This document shows positions 8,464 through 17,133 of a stretch of DNA of 64,000 nt, piece by piece. The DNA comes from G965222505 sp965222505 (GTDB taxonomy: Bacteria; Bacteroidota; Rhodothermia; Rhodothermales; DATKEJ01), in contig OZ244956.1 of assembly GCA_965222505.1 (NCBI GenBank), forward strand, positions 1,612,001-1,676,000. Direction: 5' to 3'. The notes under the pieces are model-generated. The model ran no database searches, had not been told where the DNA came from, and worked only from the letters and a program-made list of their open reading frames with translations. The first letter of the stretch is position 1. Each line of letters begins with the position of its first letter. A program made the translations under genes and the position numbers.

Positions 8464-8781
8464 ATGGCTAAATCAACGCGCAGCTACGATGACTTGCTTG
8501 TGGAGCACTTGAAAGATCCAGAAGAAGCTCGGATTTATCTCGAAGTAGCCATTGAAGAGTATGAACAGGATGGTGATAAGGCAGCCTTCTTGTTAGCCTT
8601 GCGAGATGTCACTGATGCTCAGGGTGGAATCGGGCAATTGGCTAAACGAACCAAGCTGAGCCGACAGAGCTTGTACAAGGCACTTTCACCCCGAGGAAAT
8701 CCCCGATTGAACACAATCGGCAGAATTCTGCATGGGCTTGGTTTCCGGCTAGCAGTTGAGCCGTTAGAAAGTATAGGATAA
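8464..8781 (+). CDS. higA: HigA-type HTH antitoxin
   Basis: 105 residues, starting at the ATG at 8464, which is preceded by GGAGAG in the toxin's last codons. 'SYDDLLVEHLKDPEEARIYL' is the characteristic N-terminus of the antidote family that pairs with short HigB toxins. The C-terminal half carries a Cro/CI-type helix-turn-helix ('GGIGQLAKRTKLSRQSLYKA', then 'NPRLNTIGRILHGLG'). It should bind the toxin and repress the operon promoter. Toxin precedes antitoxin, as is typical for HigBA. Confidence 0.87.
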   Translation: MAKSTRSYDDLLVEHLKDPEEARIYLEVAIEEYEQDGDKAAFLLALRDVTDAQGGIGQLAKRTKLSRQSLYKALSPRGNPRLNTIGRILHGLGFRLAVEPLESIG

Positions 8782-8833
8782 GTACGAATTGATTTCTTGC
8801 GTCAAAGAAATCTTAAACTGCCATAGGTGAGCG

Positions 8834-8959
8834 TTATAACGGACTAAGTTCAGGCGAACCGGGCTAGAGGCACACCAATTCGGTCGCGCACAAAGTCGCA
8901 TACACGAAGTCGCAAGTGCTACGACTGCCGCCCTGTGTCGCCTGGAACGGTTGTTATAT
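8834..8959 (-). repeat. attC 9
   Basis: R'' ATATAAC (8953-8959), R' GTTATAA (8834-8840). Left arm of family III, right arm closer to IV: a hybrid site. Confidence 0.85.
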
Positions 8960-8963
8960 GCCG

Positions 8964-9905
8964 TCAGCTTCCCACCTTATTGTAAGCAGCCTCAATGTAC
9001 GGTTTGGCCATTTCTAAATCAGCTTCACTACTCATGGATAGTTCAAGATCACCCGTGCCAGAATGGCCGATATTCGTTACATCCCTTGCATTCTCTGGCA
9101 GCGAGTTAAACTGTTTAGGTTCTACTTTGAGGAATAATAATAGACGTTGTTTTTGAACTTCAACGCAGGCAATATTCTGGGATATCTTGTAGGCGATATA
9201 GTGCTTCTTTGGAACCTCCTCGATAGCTGGGTCCAAGTTTATGATGAATTCTTGCACCAATAGGAGTAGGTTTTTGATTTTTTCTGATCTGCCTTCAAAG
9301 TGTTCCTCAAAAGTGTAGACTCCAGTTGCTCGTGTCATTGCTGCTTTTTTGCCTGCGGCAACCATCACTGGGTCTTTTTCCTTCTCTCGAACACTCATGG
9401 AAGAGGTTGTATCAACAGAACGTTGATATACGGTCTCCAAGAATACTGTAGAATTTTCAAAGAGTCTGTATCGCCACAATTCTATATTAATACCCATTAC
9501 TTCAACCGCAAATATATCGTACTTTTTGTAGTCTGGGGCAATACAGATTACACGTATGGATGTCCAATCAACTATTACATCTGGGCCTAACGCATTTTGA
9601 GCTGCCTTTTCAAAGTCACCTTTATGATCTTGTAACCAGTGAAGGTAAAACAGGCTTTGGTTAACCAACTCTGAGGATTTGACTTTTTTATACTCGATAA
9701 TGACCGGGTTGTTGTCTTCTGATAGTGCCAGCGTGTCAATACGACCAGAGTGAACAGACCCTGTTGGAAATTCGGACTGCACAAAGCGACAGTTAAAAAT
9801 AGGAATAAGATTGGATTCGATGAGCAATTGAAGCTCTTTCTCTCTGTTAAAGTTGCGCTGCCGTATTGGCGTTAACGACTGGCCTCTGATTTGAAATATC
9901 GGCAT
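8964..9905 (-). CDS. PD-(D/E)XK-like nuclease with DUF5655-type C-terminus
   Basis: 313 residues. 'HSGRIDTLALSEDNNPVIIEYKK' holds the D...ExK core (Asp near 57, EYK near 72) of a restriction-endonuclease-like fold. The C-terminal 120 residues ('KKHYIAYKISQNIACVEVQKQ', 'FLKVEPKQF', 'HSGTGDLEL') match the DUF5655 pattern found in predicted nucleases and transporter-annotated proteins. The cellular target is unknown. Nuclease function is inferred from the motif, and a defence role is only possible. The stop lies 4 bp from the attC 9 R'' core, so the cassette is tightly packed and in standard orientation. Codon use is AT-rich relative to the backbone. Confidence 0.75.
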   Translation of the reverse strand: MPIFQIRGQSLTPIRQRNFNREKELQLLIESNLIPIFNCRFVQSEFPTGSVHSGRIDTLALSEDNNPVIIEYKKVKSSELVNQSLFYLHWLQDHKGDFEKAAQNALGPDVIVDWTSIRVICIAPDYKKYDIFAVEVMGINIELWRYRLFENSTVFLETVYQRSVDTTSSMSVREKEKDPVMVAAGKKAAMTRATGVYTFEEHFEGRSEKIKNLLLLVQEFIINLDPAIEEVPKKHYIAYKISQNIACVEVQKQRLLLFLKVEPKQFNSLPENARDVTNIGHSGTGDLELSMSSEADLEMAKPYIEAAYNKVGS

Positions 9906-9941
9906 CTATGTTGGATTATAATGTTACAGCAATAATAAGGC

Positions 9942-10065
9942 ATATAACGGACCAAGTTCAAGTGCGCAGGGCAACGAGCAGAAGATAACCAAAGACTGAA
10001 AAACATGCCCACCTACCAAAGCCAAAATCCCTAACGCCCTGAGTCGCTTGTAACGGTTGTTAGGC
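9942..10065 (-). repeat. attC 10
   Basis: R'' GCCTAAC (10059-10065), R' GTTATAT (9942-9948). Arm family I. Confidence 0.9.
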
Positions 10066-10346
10066 GGCACCGACGGCGACGAACCCATTCCCTTGAAATG
10101 CATCAACTGAGTACCCCGAGCACGCTGACAGACGCGCCCACATGCCAGCACCGGCCTGACTCAAAAGGGCAGTGCCGCACCGTTGGTGACGCGCACCCTT
10201 CATCTCTTCAGTGCGCCGGTACGCGGCATCAAAAGCCGTGCACAACAAGACTGCGCCCACTGAGACGAGCCCACGGCCGAGGTTCACCCTTTGAGCGTCT
10301 GATCACAGCCCAGGCCCCTAAGCCAGAGTTAGCGCAGGTGGTGTCC

Positions 10347-10472
10347 GCATAACGGCCCAAGTTTAGCTGCGCAGGGCTGGGGGCTCACGATTTCGGTCGT
10401 GCACAAAGTCGCACGCACGAAGTCGCAAGTGCAAACAACAACGCCCTGAGTCGGCTAGAACGGTTGTTATGC
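10347..10472 (-). repeat. attC 11
   Basis: R'' GCATAAC (10466-10472), R' GTTATGC (10347-10353). Arm family V (tagc/gcta). Confidence 0.9.
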
Positions 10473-10728
10473 GGCTAAAGACAGACGCGAACCAAAACCT
10501 AACAAGAAACCACGGACAAAGCCAACCGGCAACCCTTCAAGGCCCAACCGCCGACTGGAGAGATGACGAGACAGACGGCTCTGGGGACAACAACCCCAAT
10601 GCCGACCGGCACCGGTTTCAAGTCGCCTCTGGGCCGGCGAGGCCGTCAAGACGGCCCACCCAACCGAAGCCGCAACGACTGGTTGAGGAGAGCAAAACGT
10701 GAGGCCAACCCCAAGCGGCTGGCGTGCC

Positions 10729-10850
10729 GCATAACGGACAAAGTTCAAGTGCGCAGGGCTGAGGCCGAAACATAAAGGGCGGCTGGAAATCACATACACT
10801 TCAAACGGCAAAACCCCAACGCCCTGAGTCGCTTGTAACGGTTGTTAGGC
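10729..10850 (-). repeat. attC 12
   Basis: R'' GCCTAAC (10844-10850), R' GTTATGC (10729-10735). Arm family I. Confidence 0.9.
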
Positions 10851-11131
10851 GGCACCGACGGCGACGAACCCATTCCCTTGAAATGCATCAACTGAGTACC
10901 CCGAGCACGCTGACAGACGCGCCCACATGCCAGCACCGGCCTGGCTCAAAAGGGCAGTGCCGCACCGTTGGTGACGCGCACCCTTCATCTCTTCAGTGCG
11001 CCGGTACGCGGCATCAAAAGCCGTGCACAACAAGACCGCGCCCACTGAGACGAGCCCACGGCCGAGGTTCACCCTTTGAGCGTCTGATCACAGCCCAGGC
11101 CCCTAAGCCAGAGTTAGCGCAGGTGGTGTCC

Positions 11132-11256
11132 GCATAACGGACCAAGTTCAAGTGCACAGGGCAACGAGCAGAAGATAACATATTGCTGGAAATCACACCC
11201 ATCAAACCAAGCCGAAAACCCCTAACGCCCTGAGTCGCTTGTAACGGTTGTTAGGC
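11132..11256 (-). repeat. attC 13
   Basis: R'' GCCTAAC (11250-11256), R' GTTATGC (11132-11138). Arm family I, variant gtgcaca. Confidence 0.9.
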
Positions 11257-11540
11257 GGCACCGACGGCGACGAACCCACTTACCTTGAAACACGACACCC
11301 GAGCACCCCGAAGACGCTGACTGACGCGCCCACATGCCAGCACCGGCCTGGCTCAAAAGGGCAATACCGCACCGTTGGTGACGCACACCCTTCATCTCTT
11401 CAGTGCGCCGGCACACGCCCACCAAGCACCAGCACCGGAGAGGATCACCCTGACCGAGGCGACTTCTTCATCGAGGCCGACCCCATGAGGTGCCGAGGCA
11501 AAGCGTAGCATTGGGGGAGCAGTCTGCGCAGGTGGTGTCC

Positions 11541-11666
11541 GCATAACGGACAAAGTTTAGCTGCGCAGGGCTGAGGGTATTCGATTTCGGTCGTGCTGAA
11601 AGTCGCACGCACGAAGTCGCAAGTGCAAACAACAACGCCCTGAGTCGGCTAGAACGGTTGTTATGC
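11541..11666 (-). repeat. attC 14
   Basis: R'' GCATAAC (11660-11666), R' GTTATGC (11541-11547). Arm family V. Confidence 0.9.
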
Positions 11667-11922
11667 GGCTAAAGACAGACGCGAACCAAAACCTAACAAG
11701 AAACCACGGACAAAGCCAACCGGCAACCCTTCAAGGCCCAACCGCCGACTGGAGAGATGACGAGACAGACGGCTCTGGGGACAACAACCCCAATGCCGAC
11801 CGGCACCGGTTTCAAGTCGCCTCTGGGCCGGCGAGGCCGTCAAGACGGCCCACCCAACCGAAGCCGCAACGACTGGTTGAGGAGAGCAAAACGTGAGGCC
11901 AACCCCAAGCGGCTGGCGTGCC

Positions 11923-12047
11923 GCATAACGGACCAAGTTCAAGTGCACAGGGCAACGAGCAGAAGATAACATATTGCTGGAAATCACACCCATCAAACCA
12001 AGCCGAAAACCCCTAACGCCCTGAGTCGCTTGTAACGGTTGTTAGGC
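11923..12047 (-). repeat. attC 15
   Basis: R'' GCCTAAC (12041-12047), R' GTTATGC (11923-11929). Arm family I. Confidence 0.9.
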
Positions 12048-12330
12048 GGCACCGACGGCGACGAACCCACTTACCTTGAAACACGACACCCAAGCACCCC
12101 GAAAACGCTGACTGACGCACACACATGCCAGCACCGCATACGCAAAATCCAGCGACGACGGTTGGCTGTGGCGCGCTCCTTTCATCTCATCAGTGCGCCG
12201 GCACACGCCCACCAAGCACTAGCACCGGAGAGGATCACCCTGACCGAGGCGACTTCTTCATCGAGGCCGACCCCATGAGGTGCCGAGGCAAAACGTAGCA
12301 TTAGGGGAGCAGTCTGCGCAGGTGGTGTCC

Positions 12331-12456
12331 GCATAACGGACAAAGTTCAGGCGAACGGGGCTGAGGAGAAAATACCAAAATCTAGGGCACAAAGTCACTC
12401 GCCCCATTGCGACTGCAACGCCTAACGCCCTGGTTCGCCTGTAACGGTTGTTAGGC
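12331..12456 (-). repeat. attC 16
   Basis: R'' GCCTAAC (12450-12456), R' GTTATGC (12331-12337). Arm family III. The antitoxin stop codon falls in R''. Confidence 0.9.
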
Positions 12457-12738
12457 AGCACGCGGCCGAACGGCTACCTCTACTGTCAATCCTGCACGCG
12501 ATAGCAGTACGATCAACTTGTCAATACTAAAACGATCCACCGCTCCCGTCATCAAGTTGCTGATCCGCGGCTGCGTCTCGCCAAAATAGGACGCTGCCTC
12601 AGCCTGGGTCCAACCCTGATCCTGAATAAAACGGTGCAAATCCAACATTAGGTCTGCACGAACTTTCAGGTTAGCAGCCTCTTCGGCTTCAAAGCCCAGG
12701 TCCTCAAATACGTTAGCACTACCTTTAACTACGCTCAT
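12451..12738 (-). CDS. higA: HigA-like HTH antitoxin (second HigBA system)
   Basis: 95 residues. 'WTQAEAASYFGETQPRISNL' is an XRE-type helix-turn-helix, followed by 'SIDKLIVLLSRAGLTVEV', the usual tail of Gp49-associated antitoxins. Its ATG overlaps the toxin stop (ATGA, 12735-12738), implying translational coupling. The TAA is embedded in the R'' core of attC 16. Unlike the HigBA at 8127, this pair reads in standard cassette orientation and is unrelated in sequence. Confidence 0.88.
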   Translation of the reverse strand: MSVVKGSANVFEDLGFEAEEAANLKVRADLMLDLHRFIQDQGWTQAEAASYFGETQPRISNLMTGAVDRFSIDKLIVLLSRAGLTVEVAVRPRAA

Positions 12739-13079
12739 GACTTTTCCCTCTGTTGTCGATATCGCTGCATCTCTTTGTATCGCTGTTGCCCAATCTTGAT
12801 GTCCTTTGCCGATGTCTTCTGCGTTTTCTTACCAAAGGCATGCAGCACATAGACGGCCTCACGATGTTTGGCTACGTAGAAGATACGATAGATCTCCCCG
12901 ATCCTAATCCGGATCTCATAAGCACCTTTACCCACTGTTGGCATGGGTTTAAAGTCTGCGGGGTTTTCTCCGCGCTGTAAGGCTCGGAGTTCGACACCAG
13001 CTTTGTAGCGGGCGGGTTTAGGAATCTTGCGCAGGTCTTCTCTTGCAGAACCGATCCAGAAGATGGGTTTATTGGGCAT
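12735..13079 (-). CDS. higB: HigB-like toxin of the Gp49/RelE family
   Basis: 114 residues. 'WIGSAREDLRKIPKPARYKAG' at the N-terminus, 'GKGAYEIRIRIGEIYRIFYVA' and 'VYVLHAFGKKTQKTSAKDI' are the conserved blocks of the phage-derived Gp49-like HigB family, an mRNA interferase of the RelE fold. Toxin first and antitoxin second is the HigBA order. The first 65 bp of the cassette (13080-13144) must hold any dedicated promoter. Confidence 0.88.
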   Translation of the reverse strand: MPNKPIFWIGSAREDLRKIPKPARYKAGVELRALQRGENPADFKPMPTVGKGAYEIRIRIGEIYRIFYVAKHREAVYVLHAFGKKTQKTSAKDIKIGQQRYKEMQRYRQQREKS

Positions 13080-13144
13080 ACGAATTATACCTGATCTGGC
13101 ATATTAGGTTTCGCGAAGATGAGCAGGGCTTTATTCCCGCTGCT

Positions 13145-13270
13145 GCATAACGGACTAAGTTCAAGTGCGCAGGGCTGACAGCCGTAAGATAAAGGGCGGC
13201 TGGAAATCACACCCATCAAACCAAGCCGAAAAACCCCAACGCCCTGAGTCGCTTGTAACGGTTGTTAGGC
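13145..13270 (-). repeat. attC 17
   Basis: R'' GCCTAAC (13264-13270), R' GTTATGC (13145-13151). Arm family I. Confidence 0.9.
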
Positions 13271-13959
13271 GGCACCGACGGCGACGAACCCACTTACCTT
13301 GAAACACGACACCCGAGCACCCCGAAAACGCTGACAGACGCGCCCACATGCCAGCACCGGCCTGACTCAAAAGGGCAATACCGCACCGTTGGTGACGCAC
13401 ACCCTTCATCTCTTCAGTGCGCCGGCACACGCCCACCAAGCACCAGCACCGGAGAGGATCACCCTGACCGAGGCGACTTCTTCATCGAGGCCGACCCCAT
13501 GAGGTGCCGAGGCAAAGCGTAGCATTGGGGGAGCAGTCTGCGCAGGTGGTGTCCGCATAACGGCCCAAGTTCAAGTGCGCAGGGCAGATGCCGAAACATA
13601 AAGGGCGGCTGGAAATCACATACACTTCAAACGGCTAAACCCTAACGCCCTGCGTCGCTTGGAACGGTTGTTAGGCGGCACCGACGGCGACGAACCCACT
13701 TACCTTGAAACACGACACTCCAGCACCCCGAAAACGCTGACTGACGCACACACATGCCAGCACCACACCCGCCCGAATCGACGACGACGCGAGGAAGTGG
13801 CGCGCTCCTTTCATCTCATCAGTGCGCAGGCACACGCCCACCAAGCACCAGCACCGGAGAGGATCACCCTGACTGAGACGACTTCTTCATCGAGGCCGAC
13901 CCCATGAGGTGCCGAGGCAAAGCGTAGCATTGGGGGAGCAGTCTGCGCAGGTGGTGTCC
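13271..13959. repeat. Geneless cassettes A1 and A3
   Basis: Bodies 13271-13554 (A1) and 13677-13959 (A3). A3 carries a different centre beginning cacacccgcccgaatcgac, between the same outer blocks as A1 and A2. Confidence 0.8.
13555..13676 (-). repeat. attC 18
   Basis: R'' GCCTAAC (13670-13676), R' GTTATGC (13555-13561). Arm family I. Confidence 0.9.
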
Positions 13960-14085
13960 GCATAACGGCCCCAGTTCAGCCGACCTGGGCTGAGGGGAAA
14001 CCATGAAAGAACGGCAGAAAGTCGCACGCACGAAGTCGCAAGTGCAAACCCGAACGCCCTGGGTCGGCTGGAACGGTTGTTATGC
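13960..14085 (-). repeat. attC 19
   Basis: R'' GCATAAC (14079-14085), R' GTTATGC (13960-13966). Arm family II. The DUF4926 gene stop lies in R''. Confidence 0.9.
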
Positions 14086-14313
14086 AGCCAAGTCGCGCAC
14101 GTGCAATATCTCACGTTCCTGCATCTGACGCACATCGCCTTGCTCAAGTGTGGCAACAGCTACCGTCTCGCCGGAGCCAGTCACAAACTCTACCTCCAAA
14201 CCGACTCCACCACTGTAGATATGAACTACTGCGCCTATATCGCCAGCCTCAAGACCATACTCTGGCAATGCACGGAGCAATACTACCATCTCATGTTCTC
14301 TCATTGCATTCAT
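14080..14313 (-). CDS. DUF4926-family small protein
   Basis: 77 residues. 'DIGAVVHIYSGGVGLEVEF' followed by 'GETVAVATLEQGDVR' is the compact beta-barrel-like pattern of DUF4926. The start overlaps the stop of the upstream gene as ATGA (14310-14313), and the stop sits in the attC 19 core. In other genomes this family is commonly encoded next to the DUF6883 family. The pairing, size and cassette location suggest an uncharacterised toxin-antitoxin-like or nuclease-immunity module, but no function is demonstrated. Confidence 0.75.
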   Translation of the reverse strand: MNAMREHEMVVLLRALPEYGLEAGDIGAVVHIYSGGVGLEVEFVTGSGETVAVATLEQGDVRQMQEREILHVRDLAA

Positions 14314-14648
14314 CGTTTCGCTGGATAGGCCGTTACAAGTCGTGGGCTGTGTTCACCTGCCTCTATGATCCAAACCGTCTCCACAGCTACTTTAGAACCA
14401 CTTGGCGTCTGTAATTTACCACGCACAACGTACTTTGTGCCATGGGCTGAGGTTTTTTCGGCAGCCACCTCATAGTTCTGAGCAATCAGCAGAAGACCCT
14501 CTTCGAGTTGGGCAACATATTTCTCATCGAAGCCTTGTGCCCGGAAAAAGCGAGCTTTTGACCGGCCGACCACATGCGACTGGGATAGCAAGTAGTCGGT
14601 GATCTTCTCAGGTGGAATAAATGCCTCAGTTCGATTGGGTAGATACAT
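14310..14648 (-). CDS. DUF6883-family protein
   Basis: 112 residues. 'AFIPPEKITDYLLSQSHVVGRSKARFF' and 'YVVRGKLQTPSGSKVAVETVWII' followed by 'PRLVTAYP' are the family blocks; the GRSKA.FF turn and the V.T.W...G.. strand resemble small nuclease-fold domains also seen at the C-termini of polymorphic toxins. It is translationally coupled to the DUF4926 gene. The remaining upstream part of the cassette (14649-14954) has only a doubtful minus-strand frame with one hydrophobic stretch. Confidence 0.75.
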   Translation of the reverse strand: MYLPNRTEAFIPPEKITDYLLSQSHVVGRSKARFFRAQGFDEKYVAQLEEGLLLIAQNYEVAAEKTSAHGTKYVVRGKLQTPSGSKVAVETVWIIEAGEHSPRLVTAYPAKR

Positions 14649-14954
14649 CTCACCCTGGCTTTGCCTTTTCGATTTACGGGTTTAGCAGCAAGGATAGTAA
14701 GGCGCTGTTAAAGCTGCAACAGGGCACTTCAAATATCATCTCTGCTGGATGCAGGTTGCTCCCGCTTCTTTTGTCGAAAATAGAGCAGCATCTGTAGCCC
14801 ACAGGTAGAACCAACAGCAACAGTAGATAGGCAAGAGATCAAAAGGCGGCCCGTGCCATGTCGCTGTTTCTCAAAAAAGCGTAAATGCCAAAACGTCGAG
14901 ACAGAAACCAAGGCATCAAGGCCAAAGAAAGATAGTGCAGAGAGTTTCGAAGCT

Positions 14955-15079
14955 GCATAACGGCCCAAGTTCAGCCGACCCGGGCTGAGGGGAATCAAAC
15001 CGAAGATCGGCACCAAGTCACTCGCCCGGGTTCTTGCTGTACGACCAACGCCCTGGGTCGGCTGGAACGGTTGTTAGGC
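14955..15079 (-). repeat. attC 20
   Basis: R'' GCCTAAC (15073-15079), R' GTTATGC (14955-14961). Arm family II. Confidence 0.9.
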
Positions 15080-15218
15080 TGCGCACCGCGAGGATGTCTA
15101 CACAATTTACAAACCATTCTTTGCTCAAAGTTGCGACTTTCAAGAAACAGAATTATACTTACATGTATTGCACATATACCTTTATCCGAAAAAGGATATC
15201 TCCTGAAAGAACAAGCAA

Positions 15219-16100
15219 ATGCTGTATCGAAGGAAAGTGATTCTTGCCCTTGTCCAAGCACTCGGAGATCGAGCCTCAAAAACTGATTTTCAGAAGCACC
15301 TCTTCCTCTATACGCGATCCCAAGAGGAACCGGCATACGATTTCTTCCCCTACAAGTACGGATGCTATTCCCTGGTAGCCGAATCTGACCGTCAAACCCT
15401 GGTTAAACAAGGTCGTCTAAAGGAAGGTGACGTTTGGGCACGCCCTCGGAATGACGACTACGCTAAAATAATACGAACTTCGGACCGAGATGCCTTGATC
15501 CAACACCTCAACGAATTTGGAAACCTATGGGGCGATGCTCTCATCCAGTATGTATATAGGAAGTATCCCTATTATGCGATCCACAGCACCATTGCCGAGA
15601 AATTACTTTCCAGTACTGATTTAATATCGATAGCCGCGGCTCGGCCTCAGACAAACGATCCAGCATTACTGACCATTGGCTATGAGGGAAAAAGTATTGA
15701 GTCATATTTAAATGAACTAATCGTCCATAACGTTGATATTCTGTGCGATGTACGCAGGAATCCATTAAGCCGCAAATATGGCTTTTCGAAACGCAGTCTA
15801 CAACGGTTTGTAGAGACTGTGGGAGTTGGTTACGAACACCTACCTAATTTGGGCATAGAATCTTCTAGGAGAAAGAGCTTGAACACCCAAGAAGATTACG
15901 ATCATCTTTTCGATGAATATGAAAGAGAATCCCTGCCCAATTGCGCTGTTGATTTAAACAGGATTATTAGTTGGTTAGAGGAGGGGAAGCGTGTGGCTTT
16001 GACCTGTTTTGAATTACATCATACACAATGTCACAGAGGCCGCGTCGCCAAAGCCATAACTGAGAACCCGAAATGGCTGCACACTTTGCTACACATCTAG
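15219..16100 (+). CDS. DUF488-domain protein with extra N-terminal domain
   Basis: 293 residues. Residues 1-145 form a separate domain ('TDFQKHLFLYTRSQ', 'YDFFPYKYGCYSLVAESD') of unknown role. Residues 150-293 are a DUF488 domain: 'LLTIGYEGKSIESYLNEL', 'VDILCDVRRNPLSRKYGFSK', 'LTCFELHHTQCHRGRVA'. DUF488 proteins contain conserved Asp-Val-Arg and Cys-His residues but have no settled biochemical function. It overlaps the next gene by 28 bp, so the pair is a two-gene operon reading against the array. A defence or nucleic-acid-modification role is conceivable from this linkage but unproven. Confidence 0.75.
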   Translation: MLYRRKVILALVQALGDRASKTDFQKHLFLYTRSQEEPAYDFFPYKYGCYSLVAESDRQTLVKQGRLKEGDVWARPRNDDYAKIIRTSDRDALIQHLNEFGNLWGDALIQYVYRKYPYYAIHSTIAEKLLSSTDLISIAAARPQTNDPALLTIGYEGKSIESYLNELIVHNVDILCDVRRNPLSRKYGFSKRSLQRFVETVGVGYEHLPNLGIESSRRKSLNTQEDYDHLFDEYERESLPNCAVDLNRIISWLEEGKRVALTCFELHHTQCHRGRVAKAITENPKWLHTLLHI

Positions 16101-16978
16101 AACCGCAACGAAAACGGGTACTCATCGCCGTTAAGGCGTATCCTCTGCCATCTCGTTCATATACCGAGCTGGTATGTACGGCCGGTGTGCTAGAGGACGG
16201 CTCATGGATACGTATTTACCCGGTACCTTTCCGGTTTCTGTCAGACGAGAAACGATACAAGAAATACCAATGGATAGATATAGACCTCATAAGACATACT
16301 AGCGACCATAGACCGGAGAGTTATCGTCCTGTGCATCCAGATCTGTCCGATGCTGAAATTGTAGATTTTCTTGACACGCGCGATAAATGGCGGGAAAGAC
16401 GAAAGTTTTGTTGCCAAGATGTCTATACATCGATTACAAAGCTGATCAATGACTCCAAAAAACCGCAGTGGAAGTCGCTGGCCACCTTCAAGCCAACACG
16501 GATTCTTGATCTCCTTGTAGATCCCGTTGAACGTGAATGGAAAGATGAATGGCTGGAACTTAGAAAGCAAGGGGATCTGTTCGCTTCTACTCAAGACAAA
16601 CATGCAGCACCTATAAGAAAGCTTCCCTATAAATTTCGATACAGAATGGTGGATGAGGAAGGCAAAGAATCTAAGCTGATGATTGAAGATTGGGAAATAG
16701 GTGCTTTGTACTGGAATTGCTTGAAGCAGGCAGAGGGCGACGAATCTGTGGCAATTGAAAAGGTAAGACAGAAATATTTGGATACCTTTCGCAAGAAAGA
16801 CCTCCACCTTTTTCTTGGCACAACTCAAAGGTACCACGGTAAAGCACGAAATCCATTTGTGATCATTGGCGTCCTTTATCCCCCTCCGGACCCTGCATAT
16901 TCCGACACATCTCGTCCAGTGATTCCGATTGATCCCGTCCACCGATTCCGACGCATCTCGTCCAGTGATTCCGATTGA
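16073..16978 (+). CDS. Partner of DUF488 protein, C-terminus altered by IS21 insertion
   Basis: As read, 301 residues. 'KRVLIAVKAYPLPSRSYTELVCTAGV', 'GSWIRIYPVPFRFL' and 'DLHLFLGTTQRYHGKARNPFVIIGVLYPP' are its recognisable blocks; I cannot assign a function. The IS21 element enters after 16893. Codons beyond 'YPPPDP' are element sequence, and the reading frame ends inside the left terminus at 16978. Removing the element and one copy of gaccc restores a frame that continues QYRLFE and stops at 19621-19623, so only the last residues were replaced and the protein may still work. Confidence 0.75.
   Translation: MAAHFATHLEPQRKRVLIAVKAYPLPSRSYTELVCTAGVLEDGSWIRIYPVPFRFLSDEKRYKKYQWIDIDLIRHTSDHRPESYRPVHPDLSDAEIVDFLDTRDKWRERRKFCCQDVYTSITKLINDSKKPQWKSLATFKPTRILDLLVDPVEREWKDEWLELRKQGDLFASTQDKHAAPIRKLPYKFRYRMVDEEGKESKLMIEDWEIGALYWNCLKQAEGDESVAIEKVRQKYLDTFRKKDLHLFLGTTQRYHGKARNPFVIIGVLYPPPDPAYSDTSRPVIPIDPVHRFRRISSSDSD
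16889..16893. repeat. Target-site duplication, left copy
   Basis: gaccc immediately before the IS21-like left terminus; the matching copy is 19597-19601. Confidence 0.85.
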
Positions 16979-17133
16979 TCTCGTCCACTAGCCAGACGGT
17001 GTGACAATCTTGGCAACTGGAGCATCAGAGACGAACCAACGACGCTGACAAACTCCGCTGATTCACAGCGGTTATGTGCATGGTCTTGTGTACCCGGCCC
17101 CCGGCCGGTGCCTTTCACTAACCATGCCTCATC

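Larger units (their letters stand above)
10066..12330. repeat. Run of geneless cassettes: A1b, B, A1b, A1, B, A2
   Basis: Bodies: 10066-10346 (A1b), 10473-10728 (B), 10851-11131 (A1b), 11257-11540 (A1), 11667-11922 (B), 12048-12330 (A2). The two A1b copies differ at very few positions and carry a distinct 3' part (gtacgcggcatcaaaagcc). The B copies at 10473 and 11667 look identical. A2 replaces the centre of A1 with a block beginning gcatacgcaaaatccagcg. Confidence 0.85.

Noticed and set aside
11248..11508. 86-residue frame repeated in many family A cassettes
   Set aside because: Cassette subtypes A1, A2 and A3 put the shared 3' half in different frames, and the start codon lies inside the attC core, so selection for this peptide is not evident.
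14729..15016. Minus-strand 95-residue frame with one hydrophobic segment
   Set aside because: Its start lies inside attC 20 and there is no family match; a shorter product cannot be excluded.
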